A DNA stretch of 64,000 nt from the NCBI GenBank assembly GCA_020726505.1, contig JAHLEZ010000018.1, positions 186,001 to 250,000 of the forward strand, written 5' to 3'. Source of the DNA: Leptodontidium sp. MPI-SDFR-AT-0119 (Eukaryota; Ascomycota; Leotiomycetes; Helotiales; Leptodontidiaceae). Under the pieces are notes generated by a model, which was not told the origin of the DNA, searched no databases, and saw nothing but the letters and a program-made list of their open reading frames with translations. Of this stretch, positions 33,657 through 40,818 are shown one piece after another; position 1 is the stretch's first letter; each line of letters begins with the position of its first letter. Both the position numbers and the translations under genes were made by a program.

Positions 33657-34762
33657 GTGACCGCTTTGGGAAGGAACGACTTCGTTCCTTCCTCGTACGT
33701 CTCTCGCCAGCTGGCTGCTAGCCTTTTCCACGCACAAAAGAGATTTTCTGAATTCCCTCTTCTCTTCTTCTTCTCTTCTTCTTCAACCAACAGCAACAAC
33801 AGCAGCAGCAACAGTAAGTCCCCTTTCTCTTCTTCGTACAGCTCTCCTCCTCCTCAGATATTCTCTGTACGACCTGAGATAGCCTCGTACGAATCGGCGC
33901 CTCTCTTTTCCGCCTTGCCTGCAAGGTAATCTGATTCGTTGTCGCTGTGTACTAACGAAAGGTCTTCCGTAGGCCACAACACCACCACCACCACCACCAC
34001 AACCAGGTGAGTACTCTCCCTCGTACGAAGTCTACCCCCTCGAGACTAGCTTCGCACAGCTGCTGCAACCTTAGTGAGGTGGTACTAACGCCTGCGTAGC
34101 CACACCACACCACACCACACCACACAATGTTAGTCTTTTTCTCTTCATACGAGCTGGCCCTTATCCCCAGGATATAGCTTCTCGTACGAACCTCCGGTCC
34201 TTTTGTCTAAGAACTAACATCGTATAGGGCCCTTGTTCTCTTCAACGCCGTCAATGCCGCGCTGGCTGCTGCCAACGCCAACGCCCATCCCATGCTCATT
34301 ATCGGCGGGCAGCAGCTGGGCCCGTTGTGTCATAATGCGTTGCAACAAACAGTCTTGGCCATGCCAGGACGTGATGTCGCCTTCGTACAAGGGCGCATCA
34401 CACCCCAGCAGCTTATGACACATCGGCCTTCGTACGTCAATGCCCTCTTGATTCAATCGAGAGGTGTTGTCCGAGCTGTTCCTTGTGCTGAATGTTCCCG
34501 GCGTGGCTTAACGCCTTTCCCTGACTGTGCTTCGGTTCAAGGTCATTTCGGGGATAGCTGTGGTAACTGCAAGTGGCGAGATCATGCCGCTCGTTGTAAT
34601 CCCCCTCCTGAGGACTCATCGTCCGAAGACGGAGGTTCAGGAAACGAGAGTGACGAAGTTCAAGTGGTTGCTGTGCGGAGGGCACCACAGGGACTCATTG
34701 CTGGACCTGTACGAAGGGGCTTGATAGAAGATGGGTCCAGAGATGCTCCGATTGTCTTGTAA
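33657..34762 (+). CDS. antisense spliced gene in Copia, DUF3716-like Cys-rich protein
   Basis: On the strand opposite gag-pol, exons ...-33,925, 33,973-34,006, 34,100-34,128 and 34,228-34,762 join in phase. Introns begin gtaatc, gtgagt and gttagt, end in TAG, and each has a CTAAC branch site (33,952; 34,085; 34,214). The last exon encodes MLIIGGQQLGPLCHNAL, VLAMPGRDVAFVQGRITP and a cysteine pattern C-x2-C-x10-C-x10-C-x2-C-x8-C (CAECSRRG ... CGNCKWRDHAARC) like fungal DUF3716, followed by an acidic Ser-rich linker and a basic tail. Exons 2-3 encode a run of seven His and a PHHTT stretch. The first exon has no ATG; one candidate start is an ATG split across the third intron (34,127-34,128 + 34,228). 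Role unknown; DNA or RNA binding is possible. Confidence 0.65.
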
Positions 34763-35132
34763 CTTCGTACGTATCTTTTGTGTTCCCTTTTGTTTGCAAG
34801 CACAATTCCTTCTCACAGCCAAGCTTCTGGGCATCGTACGGAGGCTCCCTTCAAGTGAATGGACTCAAGCTCATCTTCAACCTTTGCGCGGTGCTTGGGA
34901 TAAGTACTTCGTACAGGAGCCTGTACGAAGGAAACCAATGGAGATTTCCCTTAATCGATTCGTTGTTGGATTATCGTTGGACAGTTGGTCGTTAGGTAGT
35001 CGATCGTCGTATTAGATATTATTTGTTTGGTCGAGAAATGCATAACCATCGTTTCGTACGGTATTCAAATGAGTGACTGAAATGAAATGAAAAACACGCA
35101 TTTGACAAATGAAATCATCGTATCGTACGATG

Positions 35133-36248
35133 TTATTCCTCCCCTGGCTCTACTTTCTTTTCCCTCTTAACCCATCCTTCTACTCGTACTACAATCTGAT
35201 TATTATCAATCAGCTTTTCCAAGCTTTTGTTCGGGTTTGACTTCGTCATCGCATCCGCCGGGTTGTCTTGACCATTGATCCATCGGATTTCTGCAAGTTC
35301 TCGTCGTTCGTACGATTGACGCAAAGCCATGATATCGATCATTAGCCGCTTCTCTTTCGTAGTGCCAAGCTTCACGAGGCATTCGTACAGCGAGAACGAG
35401 TCTGTACAAACAACGATTGGGATCGCTGGTATCTCAAGCCGCGACGTGATAATATCGATCGTACTCTTCACCGCGATTGCCATATCAACCCCGTTAACCA
35501 TACCGTAAATCTCGGAAGCTAAGACACTTCGTGTTACTCGTTTGCTCTTCGTACTACTCCAATGAAATAGATTTCCAGAAAGAAGAAACGAGTCTTGATC
35601 GTTCGAATCGGGGTCGTCGTCCTCCGTGCCGAGAATCATTACGTATCCAAGCTGGGAACTTAAGTCCTTGTTATTCGCAAAGGATCCGTCGACAAAAACA
35701 AATAACTTCGTACGATGTAAGTCCAAAGGAATATAGTTTAATCCTCGTCCGATGTTTTGAATCTGCCACTGAATGCGCTTATTCAAGTTCTTTACGTCGG
35801 TATCCTCTGGTTCTTGGAATTGAGCCGCAACTGATAGGTCGTACGAAGCTTCAGGTTGGCATAAAGTTGCGATATATGCCCCTCGAGCCCGTTGTTCCCG
35901 ATACTGGTTCGTACGGTCCGGTGCTCTTAAGTCAACTTCAGCTAACTTCTCGCCTTGCCCTTTCTGAAGGATTTGGACGAAGTCCTTTCGATCATGCACG
36001 ATACATCCGTTGAACGCGAGGGGTGATTCGTACGATAAACGATCCTTCGGTTTTGCAGAGAAACCGGCAATCCCGAGTTCTTTCTCCTCCTTCTCTTGGA
36101 ACTCGTTAGTAGCCAAGATCAGGGTATCGTCCGTTTGCATTCCAACTACTCCAAACGGCATTCCTGGTTGAGTAATCAGAAGGCATGGATCGTACGAAGA
36201 CGTTTCCATATGCAACTTGACCTTATGATGTGTGTCGTACGTCCCCCA
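35133..36248 (-). CDS. Copia Pol C-terminus: RT palm and RNase H
   Basis: This is the in-frame continuation after the TAG. The RT active site reads GMQTDDTLIL, with TDD in place of the usual YVDD. RNase H follows, with KLFVFVDGSFANNKDL, HWSSTKSKRVTRSVLASE (the ALSSTEAE position), VVCTDSFSLYECL and INGQDNPADAMTK. A basic/acidic tail ends at a stop at 35,133. A Met at about 36,213 could start it separately, but the family needs it fused to the upstream part. Either the TAG is a recent inactivating G-to-A change or it is read through. Confidence 0.88.
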   Translation of the reverse strand, partial: WGTYDTHHKVKLHMETSSYDPCLLITQPGMPFGVVGMQTDDTLILATNEFQEKEEKELGIAGFSAKPKDRLSYESPLAFNGCIVHDRKDFVQILQKGQGEKLAEVDLRAPDRTNQYREQRARGAYIATLCQPEASYDLSVAAQFQEPEDTDVKNLNKRIQWQIQNIGRGLNYIPLDLHRTKLFVFVDGSFANNKDLSSQLGYVMILGTEDDDPDSNDQDSFLLSGNLFHWSSTKSKRVTRSVLASEIYGMVNGVDMAIAVKSTIDIITSRLEIPAIPIVVCTDSFSLYECLVKLGTTKEKRLMIDIMALRQSYERRELAEIRWINGQDNPADAMTKSNPNKSLEKLIDNNQIVVRVEGWVKREKKVEPGEE

Positions 36249-39200
36249 CTAGTGTGTTCCTGATTCCGGGATACCGTATAATGGCTTTCGTACGAGCATG
36301 ATTGTATCCGGCGAGTAGTTGCTGGCAATTTGCTTTGGCAGTCTCGCATAGATCGTACGATTCAGAAAAGTTGTCGACTGGACATACGCCTGAGTAATAT
36401 CCCGAATAAAGATCGATAACCCTTTTCGTACGAGTGACGGATAGAGTGCCAGAATTAGTCGCTGACTGATCCGTTGAATCGTCGGAGACTGAGTGAGGAT
36501 CTGTTCCTTTCCCGCGTCATTATACGCTTGGATCACGAGTCTGGATTTCTCGTACGGAGCTTCAGTTGTCTTCCCTTTGATTTCATTAACAAGCCGGGAA
36601 TTAAAGATCCGTCCGCGATGTTGCCTTGGGTCGTATCGTACGAACTCAAATACGCCTCGAGCAATCAAGCTATCAATCTCCTTTTGTTGAGATTCTTCAA
36701 ATGGAAGACCAGGGCTGGTGATCTTCCCTGCTGCTCGCATCGTACGAGATAGGTCTAAGTCGGATTGTTCTTTCCGAGTCAGGAAAACTTCTGGTGATCG
36801 TACAAGTCCCTTCTCGAGTTCCTGCTTTGTCTTAAACGGAATCAAGACAACTGGCCGTACTGAAGGAGACACCTGGTCTGATCGTACACGGTCCTCCGGG
36901 GCCTCGGCGATTTCTTCCGTGTAAAACGGCTTAACCACCGTCGTACGAAAGGAAGTCGGTCCTGAAGGCAATTGAACAACACACTCTTTCCCCGTGACCG
37001 ATAATAACGAAAACGGGCCTGTCCATCCCTTTTTCTCCCGCCATACTTTCACTGAAGATTGTAATGGAAGTCGTACGGTCTCGGTAATATCAGGGCCGTT
37101 CCTTATACTCTGAGCATCTTTGATCTTTCGTACGGCTTGAATCTTTCGCAATTCCGTCATTGCTATCCGAACTGCCCTTGCTCTAGTAAGCATATCCGCA
37201 GATGGTGGGTCTTCGTACGAAAGTCTAGGATATGCTCCGAAAACTAGAAGTGTTGGAATCAGTCCGTTTGGACCAGCCGTATCGTTCACGGCTTTCACGG
37301 CCATTTGAAGGACTACTTCTTTTGCCAGGTTTTCGCTTCTCGTCTCGTCCCAGATGATCTCGTACGATCGGCGTAAAGGGGCGTGATACCGCTCAACCTT
37401 CCCGACACTCTGATGTGCCTCGACTGGGACTTCCTTTACATCGACGTTCATCGTACGAGCATTTGCTCTGAATTCTGATGATGCGAAGTTCGTCCCGGCA
37501 TCGTGTACGAAGTAATCCGGGGGTCCAAGGTAAGTATCGATCCAACACGTACGAAGCGTAATCCACGTTGTCTTCGCTGAATTATCCTTTAGGAATCGAG
37601 CGGCATTAAAGCCGGTTGCCTCGTCAACTGCTTGAAGGACTGCTGCTCCTGAAAGATATAAAATATCCACGATTACAGAGAAATTGAATTCGATATCGTC
37701 TTTTAAAGAGAATCTGAATCGACCTGGGTTCTTCGTATGAAGCTGACACTGTTCGCAGAACTTTGAGATCTTCTCAATCGTACGAAGGTTTGTTTCCTCG
37801 TGTCCTGCTCGCTGAAGAACGCGGTACAGTTTCTCAACTGAAGGATGTCCAAAGCGTCGATGGAGTTGCCTAAGCTCTGTTTCCGTGAAGTGCTGGTACA
37901 TGAACGTGTCTTTCATCGTATGAATCATCATCCATGGATGTCCCCATTTTCGTACGATCGGAATTCTCTTATCCCCTTGAATCATAATATTCTGAAGGTT
38001 GTCTAATCGTACACCGAGGGAGTCCATATCTTGAATACATAACAGGAACGGGGTATTTGTCGGAACAATCCAGAACCTCACTTGCCCGATGGGTGTTCGT
38101 ACGAGTATCGATCCCTCTGATTCTGCTACTCCTTTGCCAAATCGAATCGTATGCGTTTGGCTGCTCGTACGATCAACTTCTAGCGACGGGTCAAGCTTCA
38201 GAAGTGCTTGGACTTGTTGCTTTCCTGCGGTAGAGATTCCGGCAGCACCGCTGTCTGGCATAATCCCTTGGAAGACTTCGGACGAATATCTGTCTCCAAT
38301 GACGAATACCTCGCCTTCGTACGAATGCTTCGTCGGGTCTCGTTGCAAAAAGGCGTGTTTTGTCGATTCGTCGTTTAGAACTTGGATCATTTGTCGTCCG
38401 TCGACTTCCCCGTACTCCGTAAAGAATCCTTCTGGCTCATCTTCGTCCTTCCATTCCTCTGTATCCTCTGGCACTTCTTTTATTGTCGTACAATCAAATT
38501 CCCTTGGGAAATCTTCGTACGAGCTTAAGAAAGCCTGAGTTGCTTCCTCGGATCCATTGAACTCGGTCATTAGGTGATTCTTGACCTTCGCCCACGCGGC
38601 TTTCTGCTCTGCCTCCGGATGATCTGTTGACCAGCAACCTTCCTTCTTACAAACAATACATTTCCTATTCGTACGATCATTAGAAGGGTTCCTTGGACGA
38701 AAAGTCCTCTTCTGGAACTGGTTTGGTGCTGTGCGATCCGGAAATCGTCGTGCCTTCCCGTAGAATTGTCTCTCTACTAAGTTGTGATCATGATCGTACG
38801 AACGATTCTGTAGGTAAGTGCCAACCTCCCTCGTTCGTACGGCTGTAGCAATTGCAGACCGTAAGTCTGCGCATAGCCCTTCAAATGTCTGTGCAGGCTT
38901 ATATAGTGCTAGACTACACTCTTCTACTCCACGACATGCGTTTAGCACTTGATCGCGAAGATTATGCTCTGTCTGGTATTCCCTTGATAGGCCGCGTTGC
39001 GCCGTACGAAGAGAATCAAACATAATTTCCAAGCATTCTAACCGAGACTTCTCTGGGTTCTTTGCAATCGTAGAGATTAATGTAGTCTCTCTCCACTCAG
39101 ACAAGTACTTTTGCTGATTCTCCTCAGTCTCAAAGTGATTCCGGGTCATACGAATCATTGTAGGGAAATCGTACGAACGTCCTGCAATCTTGTCGTAATA

Positions 39201-40307
39201 GAAATCCGCTGCTCGTCCTTTTAGCATAATCGAGAATGCTAGGTGGTACTGGTCACTTGAGATTCCGATCTTCGTACAACAGTCGAAGAAGACCTGGAGA
39301 CGAATATCTAGGATATCGTACTGCTCTCCGCCGTACTTCCGGCTCTCATTGCTATAAACCTTCATTAGGTCCGTTAACAACCGTGAGTTCGGGATGATTG
39401 TCCGAGACTCATACGATACGGTCGGTTCCGGCGGAGGAGCTCTCGGGGTCGGTGGATCATCTTCGTACGAATGTTGTCTCAGTGGTCGTTCGACGGTTTC
39501 GTAGGCTTGGTCCCGACTTGGAAGGTTGTTGTCTAAGGCCGGATGTGGCGTAGGACTGAAACGTTCGTACGCTGGGTAGCGTTGTTTGGCTGTTTGACCT
39601 CTGTCTGGTGATAAAGACTTTGCCAGATTTGCGTACGAAGTCCGGTCAGAACTAACCGTGTTCTCGTTCAAAACGACATGGGGCGGAGGACTCAGATATT
39701 GTCCAGACGTTTGAGGCTGTCGCTGAGTTGTTTGAATTGGCTCTGAGAGTGGGTCCTCTGCCTCTTGAGTTCGTACGATTGGAGAATCTCTGGAATTGTC
39801 CGAAATAGCGTGTCTCGCTGGTGGTTCGCTTTGTACAGTTGAAGTCGGAGTACCTTGCCGGTTTCTGTCTTGCCCTTGGGATTTCCATTGGGCATAAGTC
39901 CTTTGATTTTGATCTGTCCACTCATGTGGTTCTTCCTCTTCCAAAACATCTGCCAACGTTTGAGCGTACGAGATAGACCCCCTTTGCTCTCGTACCCATA
40001 CTCCGTGATCAAGGAGGTATGTACGAAGATCCTTAACAGCTTCCCGGGATCCGATAGCAAAAGTATCTTCCGTCCATCCTTCGAAGCCTTCCTTGAATTC
40101 TTCCCAAAGTCCGTAGTCCCAAAACTCTTTTTGGCGGTATCGTACGAGGGCCAAGGTAATGTGGTTATTGACTCGCTTAAGCGTTTGATGCTCGTCGTTC
40201 GCAAGGTCAAAGGGTTCCCCCCATGCTTCCGTATCCAATGGGTAGGTGACCTCTGGTGGTGGAATCATCGTGTCCTTCTTCGTACGAAGGTTAATGAAAA
40301 TTGTCAA
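36249..40307 (-). CDS. Copia Gag-Pol polyprotein, N-terminal 1,352 aa
   Basis: The domains run in Copia order. A Gag region comes first, ending in a cysteine knuckle of unusual spacing (CIVCKKEGCWSTDH, C-x2-C-x4-C-x4-H, about residue 547). The aspartic protease site PDSGAAG is near 684. The integrase zinc finger (HRRFGHPS ... CEQCQLH) starts near 814, with catalytic acidic residues in VDILYLSG (879), DAGTNFAS (937) and VGKVERYH (970). RT begins near 1,236 (FNSRLVNEIKGK) and includes IRDITQAYVQST and LYGIPESGTH. A TAG at 36,249-36,251 then stops the frame where relatives have Trp. Alternative start: Met at about 40,268. CGTACG recurs throughout and encodes different residues in different frames. 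Confidence 0.9.
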   Translation of the reverse strand: MTIFINLRTKKDTMIPPPEVTYPLDTEAWGEPFDLANDEHQTLKRVNNHITLALVRYRQKEFWDYGLWEEFKEGFEGWTEDTFAIGSREAVKDLRTYLLDHGVWVREQRGSISYAQTLADVLEEEEPHEWTDQNQRTYAQWKSQGQDRNRQGTPTSTVQSEPPARHAISDNSRDSPIVRTQEAEDPLSEPIQTTQRQPQTSGQYLSPPPHVVLNENTVSSDRTSYANLAKSLSPDRGQTAKQRYPAYERFSPTPHPALDNNLPSRDQAYETVERPLRQHSYEDDPPTPRAPPPEPTVSYESRTIIPNSRLLTDLMKVYSNESRKYGGEQYDILDIRLQVFFDCCTKIGISSDQYHLAFSIMLKGRAADFYYDKIAGRSYDFPTMIRMTRNHFETEENQQKYLSEWRETTLISTIAKNPEKSRLECLEIMFDSLRTAQRGLSREYQTEHNLRDQVLNACRGVEECSLALYKPAQTFEGLCADLRSAIATAVRTREVGTYLQNRSYDHDHNLVERQFYGKARRFPDRTAPNQFQKRTFRPRNPSNDRTNRKCIVCKKEGCWSTDHPEAEQKAAWAKVKNHLMTEFNGSEEATQAFLSSYEDFPREFDCTTIKEVPEDTEEWKDEDEPEGFFTEYGEVDGRQMIQVLNDESTKHAFLQRDPTKHSYEGEVFVIGDRYSSEVFQGIMPDSGAAGISTAGKQQVQALLKLDPSLEVDRTSSQTHTIRFGKGVAESEGSILVRTPIGQVRFWIVPTNTPFLLCIQDMDSLGVRLDNLQNIMIQGDKRIPIVRKWGHPWMMIHTMKDTFMYQHFTETELRQLHRRFGHPSVEKLYRVLQRAGHEETNLRTIEKISKFCEQCQLHTKNPGRFRFSLKDDIEFNFSVIVDILYLSGAAVLQAVDEATGFNAARFLKDNSAKTTWITLRTCWIDTYLGPPDYFVHDAGTNFASSEFRANARTMNVDVKEVPVEAHQSVGKVERYHAPLRRSYEIIWDETRSENLAKEVVLQMAVKAVNDTAGPNGLIPTLLVFGAYPRLSYEDPPSADMLTRARAVRIAMTELRKIQAVRKIKDAQSIRNGPDITETVRLPLQSSVKVWREKKGWTGPFSLLSVTGKECVVQLPSGPTSFRTTVVKPFYTEEIAEAPEDRVRSDQVSPSVRPVVLIPFKTKQELEKGLVRSPEVFLTRKEQSDLDLSRTMRAAGKITSPGLPFEESQQKEIDSLIARGVFEFVRYDPRQHRGRIFNSRLVNEIKGKTTEAPYEKSRLVIQAYNDAGKEQILTQSPTIQRISQRLILALYPSLVRKGLSIFIRDITQAYVQSTTFLNRTIYARLPKQIASNYSPDTIMLVRKPLYGIPESGTH

Positions 40308-40346
40308 GTCGTGTTTGCGTTCCGTGAATCCTCAGATCGTACGAAT

Positions 40347-40485
40347 CGTCTTCTTCTGCTAGTCGCCGACGCAGGGTCCGATCAGTTTGCCTCTCCGGTC
40401 TGTCTTTTCCGATTGTCGTCTTCTTCTGCTAGTCGCCGACGCAGGGTCTGATCAGTTTGCCTCTCCGGTCTGTCTTTCCGATTGT
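40347..40485. repeat. 70-bp tandem duplication in Copia leader
   Basis: Two adjacent copies (start 40,347 and 40,417) of a 70-bp unit beginning cgtcttcttctgctagtcgc, differing by about one substitution and a 1-bp length change in a T-run. It sits between the 5' LTR and gag, where packaging signals are expected. Confidence 0.85.
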
Positions 40486-40538
40486 CGTCGTACAAAAGTA
40501 TTGCCTAACTGTTCTGTGGTTATTTAACCACTGATCAG

Positions 40539-40813
40539 TGTTGGTATCTAACCAAGGTCCGATACCTGATATCAGGGTGACAAAGAATATAACAAGTGAA
40601 GTTTGATCAAGTATATTCCGTGTGTCCCTTTCGTACGAAAGGGAAAGCTACCTTAAATACATCAAGTACTAAACCCCGTAGCTCGTATAAGCATTACTCG
40701 TACGAAACCAGGAGGCAAGGTATGAAACCAAGCTTCATCTCGGCCAGGAGAGACGACTATCTTTGGAAGCTGTCAGAGTAAGAGAATGCCCCTCAGCTAA
40801 GGCTATCCCAACA
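40539..40813 (-). repeat. Copia 5' LTR
   Basis: 275 bp, apparently identical to 33,227-33,501. The junction with the leader lies in the 12-bp palindrome CACTGATCAGTG (40,529-40,540), next to where the primer-binding site should be. Confidence 0.95.
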
Positions 40814-40818
40814 ATAAG

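Larger units (their letters stand above)
33320..40704. repeat. dispersed CGTACG palindrome array across Copia
   Basis: Hand count gives 53 CGTACG sites between 33,320 and 40,699, about one per 140 bp; about 38 extend to TCGTACGA. Sites fall in both LTRs, the leader, gag, protease, integrase, RT, RNase H, and the exons and introns of the antisense gene. Spacing is irregular (about 40-400 bp). About 25 more sites differ by one base (CGTACA, TGTACG, CGTACT). Outside the element I noticed only about half a dozen in 56 kb. Confidence 0.9.
33227..40813 (-). mobile_element. young Ty1/Copia element with antisense accessory gene
   Basis: Length 7,587 bp, with LTRs at 33,227-33,501 and 40,539-40,813 (275 bp, TGTTGG...CCCAACA), flanked by exact ATAAG duplications (33,222-33,226 and 40,814-40,818). 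The LTRs appear identical base for base. Gag-pol runs on the minus strand (40,307 to 35,133) with one internal TAG. Between the end of pol and the 3' LTR is about 1.6 kb with a spliced gene on the plus strand. Unlike the Gypsy around it, the element shows no RIP signature and keeps long ORFs. The palindrome CGTACG is scattered through the whole element at extraordinary density. Confidence 0.95.

Noticed and set aside
40596..40781. 61-codon ORF in each young Copia LTR
   Set aside because: Present in both LTRs only because the LTRs are identical; no family resemblance or supporting signal.
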